Source: Propioniciclava soli
Lineage (GTDB): Bacteria; Actinomycetota; Actinomycetes; Propionibacteriales; Propionibacteriaceae
Assembly: GCF_014858005.1 (NCBI RefSeq)
Contig: NZ_JACYOT010000005.1
Coordinates: 186,001 to 250,000, forward strand
Direction: 5' to 3'
DNA length: 64,000 nt
In this document: positions 1 through 8,116 of the stretch, piece by piece
Position numbering within the stretch: position 1 is the stretch's first letter
How the letters are laid out: each line of letters begins with the position of its first letter
The notes under the pieces: generated by a model
The model's input: the letters and a program-made list of their open reading frames with translations, nothing else
What the model was told of the DNA's origin: nothing
Database searches by the model: none
Program-made: the position numbers and the translations under genes

Positions 1-969
1 AATGCGGTCCAGGAGGCCCAGGAACGACGCGGGATCCCCGAAGCGGCGCATGCGACGGAGCACCGCGGGCGCCGCGTGCTGGAAGCTGAGGTCGAAATAG
101 GGCACGACCTTCTCCAGGCTGCACATCGTCTCGATCAGGCCCGGCCGGATCTCGGCCGGCTGCAGGTAGCTCACGCGGATCCACTCCAGGCCGTCGATGC
201 GGTCGAGCTCGCCCAGGAGTCGTTCCAGCGCGCCCAGCTCACCGAGATCCTTGCCGTAGGACGATGTGTTCTCGCTCACCAGGAACGCCTCGCGCACCCC
301 CTGCCCGACGAGCTGGCGCACCTCGGCCACCACGTCGTCCACGCCGCGGCTCAGGAACGAGCCGCGGAAGCCCGGGATGGCGCAGAACGCGCAGCGCCGG
401 TCGCAGCCGGAGGCGATCTTCACCGCCGCGGACGGCCCGCCGGTCAGGCGTCGCCGCACCGGCCGCGGGCCGGACGCGGGCGCGAGGCCGTCCGGCAACG
501 CGCCCAGCCCGGGCACGACCACCCCGGACGCGGCCGGGCGGCGCGCGGCCGGTGCCACCGGGAGGAGACGCCGCCGGTCCGACGGCGTGTGGGCCTCGAC
601 GTGCGCCCCGGCCATCACGAGGCGGATCCGCTCGTCGATGTCGGCGTAGGCATCGAAGCCGAGGACGGCGTCCGCCTCGGGCAGCGCCTCGGCCAGCTCG
701 CGTCCGTACCGTTCGGCCATGCATCCGACCGCGACGACGCGCTGCGTCGGGCCGGCACCCTTCAGGTCGGCGGCAGCCAGGAGGGTGTCGATCGAGTCCT
801 TCTTGGCCGATTCGATGAAGCCGCACGTGTTGACGACGATGGCCTCGGCGTCGCCGGGCTCCTCGACCAGGGTGAACCCACCGGTCTCCAGCCGCCCGGC
901 CAGCTCGTCGGAGTCGACCTCGTTGCGGGCGCAGCCGAGGGACACGATGTGGACGCGGGTGGAGGTCAC
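1..969 (-). CDS. rimO: Ribosomal protein S12 methylthiotransferase RimO (3' end cut by window)
   Basis: Radical SAM enzyme that methylthiolates the conserved aspartate of ribosomal protein S12 (established family function). The visible 323 codons hold the N-terminal UPF0004 cluster ligands Cys13, Cys49 and Cys83 and the radical-SAM CxxxCxxC motif at Cys189, Cys193 and Cys196 (context [15 protein letters not shown]). The C-terminal TRAM domain lies beyond the window edge. The GTG start at 969 is six bases after a TACCCT hexamer (976-981 on this strand), so the transcript may be leaderless. The distinction from MiaB rests on overall sequence feel and on proximity to ftsK, the usual rimO neighbourhood in actinobacteria. 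Confidence 0.93.
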   Translation of the reverse strand, partial: MTSTRVHIVSLGCARNEVDSDELAGRLETGGFTLVEEPGDAEAIVVNTCGFIESAKKDSIDTLLAAADLKGAGPTQRVVAVGCMAERYGRELAEALPEADAVLGFDAYADIDERIRLVMAGAHVEAHTPSDRRRLLPVAPAARRPAASGVVVPGLGALPDGLAPASGPRPVRRRLTGGPSAAVKIASGCDRRCAFCAIPGFRGSFLSRGVDDVVAEVRQLVGQGVREAFLVSENTSSYGKDLGELGALERLLGELDRIDGLEWIRVSYLQPAEIRPGLIETMCSLEKVVPYFDLSFQHAAPAVLRRMRRFGDPASFLGLLDRI

Positions 970-1034
970 GCCGCAAGGGTATCCGGGGTGAGGAGCAGGT
1001 CGTTGCGTGCCCGCTCCACCCCGAGCCGGACGCC

Positions 1035-1069
1035 GACGAGCGGGAAGCCCCCAGGGCCTCCCGCTCGTC
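1035..1069 (-). terminator. Hairpin terminator after the SVSYG-repeat gene
   Basis: GACGAGCGGGA (1035-1045) pairs perfectly with 1059-1069, extended inward by four more pairs around a 3-base loop. It lies 14 bases beyond the stop of the minus-strand gene ending at 1083. There is no T-run, which is common for actinobacterial terminators. It also separates that gene from rimO. Confidence 0.65.
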
Positions 1070-1082
1070 CGCGGCCAGTCAC

Positions 1083-1364
1083 TCAGTACGAGACCGACCC
1101 GTACGACACCGAGCTCGAGGGTGCGGCGCCGTAGGAGACCGAACCGTACGACACGGAACCATAGGAGACCGACCCGTAGGAGACCGACCCGTACGACACC
1201 GACCCATAGGACACCGAGCTGGAGGGGGCGGCGCCGTAGGAGACCGAGCCGTACGAGACCGAATCGGGGGCCGAGCCGCCCGGCAGGGCGTAGGACACAC
1301 TGCCCAGGGCCAGGGCTCCGGCGGCGAGGGTGCCGGTGGCGGCGAGCGCGAGACGCTTGATCAT
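1083..1364 (-). CDS. Small secreted SVSYG-pentapeptide repeat protein (unknown function)
   Basis: A 93-residue protein I do not recognise. The ATG at 1364 is chosen because it follows GGGGA with about six bases spacing; an in-frame GTG at 1379 is an alternative. Residues 1-20 form a signal-peptide-like stretch (KR then Ala/Leu-rich). The rest is nearly all pentapeptide: two SVSYG units, AAPSS, six SVSYG units, AAPSS, then two more, the last ending SVSY at the stop. One stray SVSY sits at 22-25. Units vary silently in Val, second Ser, Tyr and Gly codons (GTC/GTG, TCC/TCG, TAC/TAT, GGC/GGG/GGT), which argues for selection on the protein. The gene stands alone between two hairpin terminators. 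An extracellular, self-associating or wall-associated role is only inference. Confidence 0.75.
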   Translation of the reverse strand: MIKRLALAATGTLAAGALALGSVSYALPGGSAPDSVSYGSVSYGAAPSSSVSYGSVSYGSVSYGSVSYGSVSYGSVSYGAAPSSSVSYGSVSY

Positions 1365-1416
1365 TTTTTCCCCAATCACTCAGTGTTCTTTGCCCACACG
1401 ATCTGCGGCGGTCACC

Positions 1417-1435
1417 GGTGTGGGTGATTCACACC
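1417..1435. promoter_or_regulatory. Inverted repeat upstream of the SVSYG gene
   Basis: GGTGTG and CACACC flank a 7-base centre, about 55 bases upstream of the secreted-repeat gene and downstream of a minus-strand TTGACT (its complement lies just above 1435). It could be an operator or part of the promoter. No convincing -10 box was assigned. Confidence 0.25.
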
Positions 1436-1541
1436 CTAGTCAACAGCGATCCGCGGCGTGAAGTTGAACACGGCGGGGGAGGAAGAAATTCACCCATGCG
1501 CCCCCCCTGGGCCCACCCATGGGGCCATCAGGGGGCGAAAC

Positions 1542-1568
1542 CGCCCCGGCTCGGCACGAGCCGGGGCG
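1542..1568 (-). terminator. Hairpin terminator after the aldo/keto reductase gene
   Basis: A perfect 12-bp stem (CGCCCCGGCTCG at 1542-1553 with 1557-1568) and a 3-base loop, starting 16 bases beyond the stop codon of the minus-strand gene at 1585. There is no U-tract. The adjoining 1436-1541 holds no gene I can support. Confidence 0.7.
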
Positions 1569-1584
1569 TCCGAGAGGGGCTCGC

Positions 1585-2478
1585 TCAGCGCTGCAACACT
1601 GCGGCGCTGATGCGCTCCACCTCGTCCTGCGTCAGGTCCAGTTCCATGGCCAGGGCCGAGTCGGTGATCGAGGCCGGTCGGGACGCACCCGGGATCGGGA
1701 TGACGTGGTCACCCAAGGCCAGTTCCCAGGCGAGCGTGACCTGCTGCGGGCTGACGCCGTGGGCGTCCGCCACCTGGGCGATCGCGGCGAAACGCTCGCC
1801 GACCGCTGCCGCTCCCCCGCCGGTGCCACCCAGCGGCGACCAGGGCAGGAAGGCGATGCCGTGCTCACCGCAGTGCTCCAACTCCGACAACGAGGTGTGG
1901 TTGAACTTCGGGGAGAACTCGTTCTGCACCGCCGCGAGCCCACCCTCGCCAAGCACCTCGAGGGCGATGTCGATCTCCTCGACGTTCGCGTTGGAGATCC
2001 CGATCTCGGCGATGAGGCCGTCGGCCTTCAGCTGCGCCAGCGCCTCGATGGCGTCGGCGTACACGCGGGTGCGATCCGGCCGGTGGAGGTAGTAGAGGTC
2101 GATCGTGTCGACCCCCAGGCGGGTGGCGGACGCCTCGGCCGCCCGGCGGAGGTGTGCGGGGGAGGCGTCCCGGCCCCAGCCGTCGGGCTCGTGGCGGGTG
2201 ATGCCGCCCTTGGTGGCCACGACGACCTCGCTGCGGTCGCCCGACCAGGCGGCCAGCGCCTCGGCGACGATCTCCTCGTTGTGGCCCACCGCGTCCCAAC
2301 TCGGGGCGTAGATGTCGGCGGTGTCGATGAGGCGGACGCCGGCGTCAAGGGCGGCGTGCACCGTGGCGATCCCCTGCTCGCGGGGCGTCGTCGTGCCGTC
2401 GTTGTTCATGGAGAACGGCATGGCCCCCAGGCCGAGGGGGGACACGCGGAACTGTCCGAGAGTGCGCTGCTTGGTCAT
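1585..2478 (-). CDS. Aldo/keto reductase
   Basis: NAD(P)H-dependent oxidoreductase of the AKR TIM-barrel family; the substrate cannot be told. The catalytic tetrad is visible: Asp52 and Tyr57 in DTADIY, Lys90 in ATKGG and His132 in YYLHRPD. A typical cofactor-binding tail (IPIPGASRPASI) lies near residue 260. The length of 297 residues is normal. The ATG at 2478 is preferred over a start nine bases upstream because TAGGGT (2486-2491) lies exactly seven bases before it, giving a leaderless transcript. It is monocistronic, ended by its own hairpin. Confidence 0.9.
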   Translation of the reverse strand: MTKQRTLGQFRVSPLGLGAMPFSMNNDGTTTPREQGIATVHAALDAGVRLIDTADIYAPSWDAVGHNEEIVAEALAAWSGDRSEVVVATKGGITRHEPDGWGRDASPAHLRRAAEASATRLGVDTIDLYYLHRPDRTRVYADAIEALAQLKADGLIAEIGISNANVEEIDIALEVLGEGGLAAVQNEFSPKFNHTSLSELEHCGEHGIAFLPWSPLGGTGGGAAAVGERFAAIAQVADAHGVSPQQVTLAWELALGDHVIPIPGASRPASITDSALAMELDLTQDEVERISAAVLQR

Positions 2479-2485
2479 GCAGCTC

Positions 2486-2491
2486 ACCCTA
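2486..2491 (-). promoter_or_regulatory. -10 box of the aldo/keto reductase gene
   Basis: TAGGGT on the minus strand, seven bases before the ATG at 2478, with no room for a ribosome binding site. No recognisable -35. Confidence 0.5.
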
Positions 2492-2505
2492 GTGCGCGTC
2501 GGAGC

Positions 2506-4953
2506 TCAGGCCTCCGCCAGGTTGGCCAGCACCTCGTCCAAGTCGTCGGGCTTGACGAGCACTTCGCGGGGCTTGCTGCCCTCGGACGGGCCAACGATGC
2601 CGCGGGTCTCCAGGATGTCCATGAGGCGTCCGGCCTTCGCGAACCCCACGCGCAGCTTGCGCTGCAGCATGGATGTCGAACCCAGCTGCAGGTTCACCAC
2701 GAGCTGGGCGGCCTCGAGGACGAGCTCGAGGTCGTCGCCGATGTCCTCGGCCACCTTGGTCGACTCCGCCGGCGCCGCCACGTCCTCGCGGTACTGCGGT
2801 GCGAGCTGCTCGGTGACGTGCTTCACGACCTCGCGGATCTCCGCTTCGGTGACCCAGGCGCCCTGCACGCGGACGGGCTTGGACGCCCCCATCGGCAGGA
2901 ACAGGCCGTCGCCCTGCCCGACGAGCTTCTCGGCGCCCGGCTGGTCGAGGATGACGCGCGAGTCGGTCATCGACGAGGTGGCGAACGCCAGGCGCGAGGG
3001 CACATTGGCCTTGATGAGGCCGGTGACGACGTCGGTCGAGGGGCGCTGCGTGGCCAGCACCAGGTGGATGCCGGCGGCGCGCGCGAGCTGGGTGATGCGG
3101 ACGATGGAGTCCTCGACGTCGCGCGGGGCGACCATCATGAGGTCGGCCAGCTCGTCGACGATCACCAGCAGATACGGGTAGGGCGCGAGCACGCGCTCGG
3201 AGCCGGGCGGCACGGTGACGGCGCCGGAGCGGACCGCCTTGTTGAAGTCGTCGATGTGCCGGAACCCGAAGGCGGCGAGATCGTCGTAGCGGGCGTCCAT
3301 CTCGCGGCAGACCCACTGCAGCGCCTCGGCCGCCTTCTTCGGGTTCGTGATGATCGGCGTCACCAGGTGCGGGATGCCCTCGTAGTTGGTGAGCTCCACG
3401 CGCTTGGGGTCGACCAGCAGCAGGCGCACCTCGTCCGGCGTCGCCCGCATGAGCAGCGAGGTGATCATCGAGTTCACGAAGCTCGACTTGCCGGAGCCGG
3501 TGGCGCCCGCGACGAGCAGGTGCGGCATCTTGGCCATGTTGGCCACGACGTAGCCGCCCTCGACGTCCTTGCCCAGGCCGACGGTCATGGGGTGGTGGTC
3601 GTTGCGGGCGCGGTTGCTGCGCAGCACGTCGCCCAGGCTGACGATCTCCTTGTCAGTGTTCGGGATCTCGACGCCGATGGCCGACTTGCCGGGGATGGGG
3701 CTCAGGATGCGGACGTCTGCGGACGCCACGGCGTAGGCGATGTTGCGGCCGAGCGCGGTGACCTTCTCCACCTTGACGCCCTGGCCCAGCTCCACCTCGT
3801 AGCGCGTGACCGTCGGCCCCCGCGTGTAGCCGGTGACCTGGGCGTCGATGTCGAACTGGCTGAACACCTCGGCCAGGCGCCCCACGATGGCGTCGGACGC
3901 CTCCGTGCGGGCCTTGGGCGCCGTGCCGGCCTTGAGGCTGGTGGATTCCGGCAGCACGTACTGGACGTCGCCGGTGAGCACGAGCTGCTCCGCGCGCAGC
4001 GGTTCGTTGGAGTGTTCGGGCGGCTGCAGGTCCTTCGGCGGGTCGACCGTCACGGGCGCCTTGCCGGCCGTGACCGGCGGGGCCGCCACCGAGGCGATGC
4101 GCTCCTCGGGAACGACCTCGCCGTCGACCACGTCGGCGTCCGAGGCGTAGAGCTGGAGCCGATCCTCGACCAGCGGGCTGTCGTAGGCCTCGTCCACGCC
4201 GTAGGTGAGCTCGGGGCGCTCGGGACGCTGCGGCAGCCGGGCGCGCAGCGCCGCGAGGCGCTGCGGGAATTCCCGCAGCGGGATGCCGGTGATCACCAGC
4301 AGACCGAAGAGGCTGATCAGCACCAGCACGGGCACGGCGACCCACCGGGTGAGCAGGTCGGCGAGGAACGAGCTGGAGATGAAGCCGAGGATGCCGCCGG
4401 CGGCCTGCATCTGCTCGGCCTGGGACGGTGTGGGCAGCCCGCGGGCGATGCTGATGAGGCCGAGGACGCCGAGGGCGAGGGTCAGCCACCCCACCGGCTG
4501 GCGGCCGGCGGGGCCGTTGGCCTCGGGGTCGCGCAGCGTGCGCCACGCCAAGGCCCAGCAGGCGAGCGGGACGGCGACGGCGGCCGAGCCGACGATCGTG
4601 GCGATGCCGACGCGCAGCGCGTCCCCGACCGCACCGGGGAGCATGAACCAGAACGCCGCCGCGACGAGCGCGCCGAGCACCAGCAGAGCGAGGCCGGTGC
4701 CGTCGCGCCGCTTCTCGGGGTCGAGCTGGCGATCCGGCGAGCCCAGGCTGCGCACGAGGCGTCCGGTGGCGTGGGCCAGCGCCATCCAGACCGCGGCGAT
4801 GCCGCGTCCGAGCGCGGCCAGGACGGCCGTGAAGCCGCCCCCGCTGTTCGCGGGGGCGCGCTTGGAGGAGTTCGATGAGCTTCGGCCACGAGAAGACGAC
4901 GAACGGGGTGCGTTCGATCGGCTCCGCGTGGGGGAAGACGCGCGGGTCGCCAT
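2506..4953 (-). CDS. ftsK: DNA translocase FtsK/SpoIIIE
   Basis: Septal DNA pump that clears and resolves chromosome termini during division (known for the family). The 815-residue protein has a basic Ser/Arg-rich N-terminus, about four membrane helices in residues 70-250, a Pro-rich linker, and the motor domain with Walker A GATGSGKS near residue 482 and Walker B LLVIVDELADL. The C-terminal gamma winged helix (about residues 740-800, with FAKAGRLMD) would read KOPS-like sites. The start ATG at 4953 follows TAGGGT by seven bases. It is ten bases downstream of thiL, so it may be read both from the ddl-thiL operon and from its own leaderless promoter. Confidence 0.95.
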   Translation of the reverse strand: MATRASSPTRSRSNAPRSSSSRGRSSSNSSKRAPANSGGGFTAVLAALGRGIAAVWMALAHATGRLVRSLGSPDRQLDPEKRRDGTGLALLVLGALVAAAFWFMLPGAVGDALRVGIATIVGSAAVAVPLACWALAWRTLRDPEANGPAGRQPVGWLTLALGVLGLISIARGLPTPSQAEQMQAAGGILGFISSSFLADLLTRWVAVPVLVLISLFGLLVITGIPLREFPQRLAALRARLPQRPERPELTYGVDEAYDSPLVEDRLQLYASDADVVDGEVVPEERIASVAAPPVTAGKAPVTVDPPKDLQPPEHSNEPLRAEQLVLTGDVQYVLPESTSLKAGTAPKARTEASDAIVGRLAEVFSQFDIDAQVTGYTRGPTVTRYEVELGQGVKVEKVTALGRNIAYAVASADVRILSPIPGKSAIGVEIPNTDKEIVSLGDVLRSNRARNDHHPMTVGLGKDVEGGYVVANMAKMPHLLVAGATGSGKSSFVNSMITSLLMRATPDEVRLLLVDPKRVELTNYEGIPHLVTPIITNPKKAAEALQWVCREMDARYDDLAAFGFRHIDDFNKAVRSGAVTVPPGSERVLAPYPYLLVIVDELADLMMVAPRDVEDSIVRITQLARAAGIHLVLATQRPSTDVVTGLIKANVPSRLAFATSSMTDSRVILDQPGAEKLVGQGDGLFLPMGASKPVRVQGAWVTEAEIREVVKHVTEQLAPQYREDVAAPAESTKVAEDIGDDLELVLEAAQLVVNLQLGSTSMLQRKLRVGFAKAGRLMDILETRGIVGPSEGSKPREVLVKPDDLDEVLANLAEA

Positions 4954-4960
4954 GGCGACG

Positions 4961-4966
4961 ACCCTA
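4961..4966 (-). promoter_or_regulatory. Putative internal -10 box for ftsK, overlapping the thiL stop codon
   Basis: TAGGGT on the minus strand. Its first three bases are the TAG stop of thiL, except that the stop occupies 4966-4964; the ATG of ftsK follows seven bases later. The spacing matches other leaderless starts in the window. No clear -35. Confidence 0.4.
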
Positions 4967-6016
4967 ACAAGGCCCGGGACCCCGGTCGAGCGTCCACGCC
5001 GCCGGTCGCGGCGTCCGGCTACCAGGGTGGGCTCGGAAGTGCCGCCAGCCGCCGGAGCTGTCGTCACTGTCCCAGGGAGCGCCGTCCACGGTCACGGGGT
5101 GGGCCAGGTCGTCGGCGTCCGTGGCGTCCTCGGCGGGCAGGACGCGGCCCACGACGAACCAACCCGCGGGGACGGCGTCGGCGTCCGGGAAGGTCGCGAG
5201 CAACGCATGGTCGTCGCCGCCGGTGAGCACGTACCCGAGGGGGTCTCCCCCGCCGATCGCCGCCGCGACCGTCTGCTGGGCCTCCCCCACCTCGAAGGCG
5301 GAGCTGTCGAGGTCGATGCGGACGCCGGACGCGCGGGCCACGTGCCCGAGATCGGCCAGCGGCCCGTCGGAGCAGTCGATGAGGCTCGTGGCGCCGGCGT
5401 CCGCCGCCACGCGGCCCTGGCCGTAGGGCACCTCGGGCACGCGGTGGGCGCGGACGACCGCGCCCGGCGACCGGAACCCGCGGGCCAGCACCGCGAGGCC
5501 GGCGGCGGCCATGCCGAAGCGGCCGACGGCCGCCACCACGTCGCCCGGGCGGGCGCCGGAGCGCAGCAACGGGGGGCGTCCGCCGAGGTCGCCGAACACC
5601 GTGACGACCACCGCGATCGCGGCGCCCCGGGTCACGTCGCCGCCCATCAGGACGGCCCCGGCCAGGCCGCACTCCTCGGCGACGCCGCGGCCGAACTCCA
5701 GCACCCAGTCGGCTGGGGTGGCGGCGGGGCAGCTCAGCGCGACGACGATGCCCACCGGGCGAGCGGCCATGGCCTCCAGGTCGGCCACCGCCGAGCCGAC
5801 GGCCTTGCGCCCCACGTCGTGCGGGCCCGACCACACCTTCTTGAAGTGGACGTCCTCCACCATCGCGTCGGTGGAGACGACGACGTCGCCGTCCGGGGTG
5901 AACACGGCGGCGTCGTCCCCGGGGCCGACGCGGAGGGCGTCCGAGGTGGCCAGGCCGGCGGTGAGCGCCTCGATGAGCCCGAACTCGCCGAGCTCGTCGA
6001 CCGTGCGAGCCGCCAT
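4964..6016 (-). CDS. thiL: Thiamine-monophosphate kinase
   Basis: ATP-dependent kinase that makes thiamine diphosphate from thiamine monophosphate in the cytosol. The 350-residue AIR-synthase-related fold shows the Mg/ATP loop GPGDDAAVF (residues 31-39), STDAMVEDVHF, the GGDVTRG loop and SLIDCSDG. The ATG at 6016 overlaps the ddl stop as TGATG, indicating translational coupling. The C-terminal 30 residues are divergent and Arg/Pro-rich. The ddl-thiL pairing is common in actinobacteria. Confidence 0.93.
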   Translation of the reverse strand: MAARTVDELGEFGLIEALTAGLATSDALRVGPGDDAAVFTPDGDVVVSTDAMVEDVHFKKVWSGPHDVGRKAVGSAVADLEAMAARPVGIVVALSCPAATPADWVLEFGRGVAEECGLAGAVLMGGDVTRGAAIAVVVTVFGDLGGRPPLLRSGARPGDVVAAVGRFGMAAAGLAVLARGFRSPGAVVRAHRVPEVPYGQGRVAADAGATSLIDCSDGPLADLGHVARASGVRIDLDSSAFEVGEAQQTVAAAIGGGDPLGYVLTGGDDHALLATFPDADAVPAGWFVVGRVLPAEDATDADDLAHPVTVDGAPWDSDDSSGGWRHFRAHPGSRTPRPAAWTLDRGPGPC

Positions 6017-7134
6017 CAGCGCAGCCCCATGGGCCGGTGGAGGGCCAGCTCGATGAGTTCGGCGATGAGATCGGGGTACGCGAGGCCGGTCGCCTCCCAC
6101 AGCTTCGGGTACATCGAGAGGTAGGTGAAGCCGGGCATGGTGTTGAGCTCGTTGACGAAGATCTCCTCGTCGGGGGTCACAAAGAGGTCGACGCGGGAGA
6201 GCCCTTCGGCGCCCATGGCGGTGAAGGTGCGCGCGGCGATCCGCTGCACGCGGGCGAGCAGGGCGTCGGAGAGGTCGGCGGGGACGTCGAGGTCCACCTG
6301 CCCCTCGGGGGTGTACTTGGCCTCGTAGTCGTAGAACGCGTCGGCGGTGTGCATGCGGATCTCCCCGGCCAGCGAGACCCGCGGCGGGCCGTCGAGTGAG
6401 TCGAGCACGGCGAGCTCGATCTCGCGGGCCCCCACGAAGCCCTGCTCGACGACCACCTTGGGATCCCAGGTGAGCGCGTCCTCGACGCAGGCCGCGAGCT
6501 CGTCGATGCCGGCCGCCCGCGAGATGCCCACCGACGAGCCGCCGCGCGCGGGCTTCACGTAGACGGGGAAGGCCAGGTTGTCCTCGATGCGCCGGGTCAG
6601 GCGCGCGGAATCCTCCGCCCAGGCGTGGGCCGTGACCGTGACCCACGGGCAGGTGGGCAGCCCGGCCGAGACCAACCCGGCCTTCATCAGGTCCTTGTCC
6701 ATCGACATGGCGGACGCCGCCACCCCGGCCCCCACGTAGCGCAGCCCGTGCATCTCAAACAGCCCCTGCAGGGTGCCGTCCTCCCCGAAGGGCCCGTGCA
6801 GCAGGGCGAACACGACGTCGAAGTCGCGGGCGTCGACGAGCGTGTCGCCGTCCAGCGTCGCGATGCGCCCACCGCGGGCGGTGGGGACCAGGACGGCCGT
6901 CGGCCGGTCCTCGTCCAGGCGCGGCAGCCGGCCGTCCTCGACGGCGAGCGACGCCATCTCGTCGGTGGACACCTGCACCCACCGGCCCGAGGGCGTGATG
7001 CCGATGCCGACCACCTCGAACCGCTCGGCGTCGATCGCGCGCGTCACCCCGCCGGCGGTGAGGCAGGAGACGTCATGCTCGGAGCTCACGCCCCCGAAGA
7101 TGATCGCGACGCGTGTGCGGGAGACCTGCCGCAT
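6016..7134 (-). CDS. ddl: D-alanine--D-alanine ligase
   Basis: Makes the D-Ala-D-Ala dipeptide for peptidoglycan precursors. This ATP-grasp enzyme of 372 residues has the N-terminal GGVSSEHDVS signature, HGPFGEDGTLQG, the YVGAGV segment, VKPARGGSSVG in the ATP-grasp domain and the FVNELNTMPGFT metal-binding motif. The ATG at 7134 is preceded by GAAAGGA at a good distance, which is preferred over the open frame extending ten codons upstream. First gene of ddl-thiL(-ftsK), divergent from the small gene at 7221. Confidence 0.95.
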   Translation of the reverse strand: MRQVSRTRVAIIFGGVSSEHDVSCLTAGGVTRAIDAERFEVVGIGITPSGRWVQVSTDEMASLAVEDGRLPRLDEDRPTAVLVPTARGGRIATLDGDTLVDARDFDVVFALLHGPFGEDGTLQGLFEMHGLRYVGAGVAASAMSMDKDLMKAGLVSAGLPTCPWVTVTAHAWAEDSARLTRRIEDNLAFPVYVKPARGGSSVGISRAAGIDELAACVEDALTWDPKVVVEQGFVGAREIELAVLDSLDGPPRVSLAGEIRMHTADAFYDYEAKYTPEGQVDLDVPADLSDALLARVQRIAARTFTAMGAEGLSRVDLFVTPDEEIFVNELNTMPGFTYLSMYPKLWEATGLAYPDLIAELIELALHRPMGLR

Positions 7135-7220
7135 GTGGAGTTCCTTTCGGATGGCTGCCACCACACCCTAGCGAGCGCCGACGCGGCGTAGGCTCACGGC
7201 TCGTGGAGGAGACACGCGCT

Positions 7221-7391
7221 GTGACGGTGGGCCCGCCGGTGGAGGGGGGCTGGCGCGTCGTCGACGACGCCGGGCGCCCCTTGGTGCTGGCCCGCAGTGC
7301 CCTGGACGCCCGCCTGGTCAGCCTGAGGACCGGTCAGCGCCTGCTCGCCCGCATGCGAGCCGGTGCCATCGTGGCGGCGTCCCTCCCCTGA
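7221..7391 (+). CDS. Small hypothetical protein (56 aa)
   Basis: I do not recognise this family. The GTG at 7221 is chosen because GGAGGAG (7205-7211) lies nine bases upstream. A TAGGCT hexamer at 7189-7194 would start the message near 7201, leaving room for that site. The product has no signal peptide or membrane helix. It reads as a compact beta-rich domain (GGWRVVDDAGRPLVLARS) followed by a charged region ending RMRAGAIVAASLP. It is divergent from ddl. Codon usage is typical of the window, so it is likely real though unproven. Confidence 0.6.
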   Translation: MTVGPPVEGGWRVVDDAGRPLVLARSALDARLVSLRTGQRLLARMRAGAIVAASLP

Positions 7392-7416
7392 CCCTCGTGC
7401 GGCAATGCCATCTGTA

Positions 7417-7445
7417 TAGACACTGCGTATGGACGCGGGTAGTCT
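7417..7445 (+). promoter_or_regulatory. vapBC promoter (-35 TAGACA, -10 TAGTCT), leaderless
   Basis: TAGACA (7417-7422), a 17-base spacer and TAGTCT (7440-7445), with the vapB ATG seven bases further on. Both boxes match consensus well. The expected transcription start falls at or next to the A of the ATG. VapBC operons are often autoregulated at this position; a CTGTATAGACACTGCGTAT stretch here is a possible operator. Confidence 0.65.
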
Positions 7446-7452
7446 CACGCGC

Positions 7453-7707
7453 ATGGCGCTCAGCATTCGCAACCGGGAAACCGAGCAGGCCGTCCGCGCG
7501 TTGGCCTCGCGCACCGGTCTGACGCTCACCGAAGCGATCGACATGGCCGTCCGGGCACAACTTGACCTCACCGACGTTTCCGATGAGGCACGCGCAATCC
7601 GCGAGGCCCACCTGCATCGCGTGTTCGACGCGTGGCGGGAGGACCTCGACGTCACTGCGCTGCTGAGTGACGACGACCTGTATGACGAGGACGGGCTGCC
7701 GCGGTGA
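7453..7707 (+). CDS. vapB: VapB-type antitoxin
   Basis: Antitoxin and DNA-binding partner of the downstream PIN toxin. It has 84 residues with the MALSIRNRETEQAVRALASRTG opening typical of the Rv0623-like (PSK transcription factor) class, a ribbon-helix-helix-like N-terminus (MALS... TLTEAI) and an acidic C-terminal tail (LLSDDDLYDEDG) that would wrap the toxin. The ATG at 7453 rather than the upstream in-frame ATG at 7429 is set by family alignment and by the promoter, whose -10 ends seven bases before it. Its TGA overlaps the toxin GTG (GTGA). Confidence 0.88.
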   Translation: MALSIRNRETEQAVRALASRTGLTLTEAIDMAVRAQLDLTDVSDEARAIREAHLHRVFDAWREDLDVTALLSDDDLYDEDGLPR

Positions 7708-8084
7708 TCGTCGACACCTCGGCGCTCGTCGCCGTGCTTCGTGGAGAAGAGGCCGCAGCCTTGGTCCTGCGCGCCATGGCAGGCGAGGCGTCACACCAGA
7801 TGAGCGCGGCGACGCGCGTGGAACTGGGGTTGGTGCTGGGCGGGCAGCTCTCCGAGGACGACATCGATCGCCGTCTCGCCGAGCTTGGGATCGACGTGGT
7901 GGCCTTCACGCCGAAACAGGCACGGCTGGCGTCCGAGGGGCACCGCCGCTACGGCCGGGGTCACCACCGTGCCCGGTTGAACCTGGGCGACACCTTCTCG
8001 TACGCGCTCGCGCGCGACACCGGGTTCACCCTCCTCTGCGTGGGCGACGACTTCCGGCGCACCGACCTGCCGGTCGCCCCGTAA
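7704..8084 (+). CDS. vapC: VapC-type PIN-domain toxin ribonuclease
   Basis: Type II toxin, a Mg-dependent endoribonuclease whose RNA target cannot be predicted from sequence. The four acidic PIN residues are present: Asp4 (MIVDTSALV), Glu40 (TRVELGLV), Asp96 (NLGDTFSYALA) and Asp115 (CVGDDF). The length of 126 residues is normal, and nothing suggests inactivation. The GTG start overlaps vapB by four bases. It is convergent with leuD, with a 56-bp palindrome between them. Confidence 0.9.
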   Translation: MIVDTSALVAVLRGEEAAALVLRAMAGEASHQMSAATRVELGLVLGGQLSEDDIDRRLAELGIDVVAFTPKQARLASEGHRRYGRGHHRARLNLGDTFSYALARDTGFTLLCVGDDFRRTDLPVAP

Positions 8085-8116
8085 CGTCGTGACGACTCCA
8101 GCCCGCCCCGGTGATC

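Noticed and set aside
1083-1300. Short regular DNA repeats resembling a CRISPR array
   Set aside because: The 15-base period is coding (SVSYG), without spacers of uniform length, and there are no cas genes.
1519-4878. Plus-strand open frame of over 1,100 codons opposite ftsK and the AKR gene
   Set aside because: Composition is His/Arg/Gly/Val-rich antisense shadow with no domain; the minus strand carries clear FtsK and AKR motifs.
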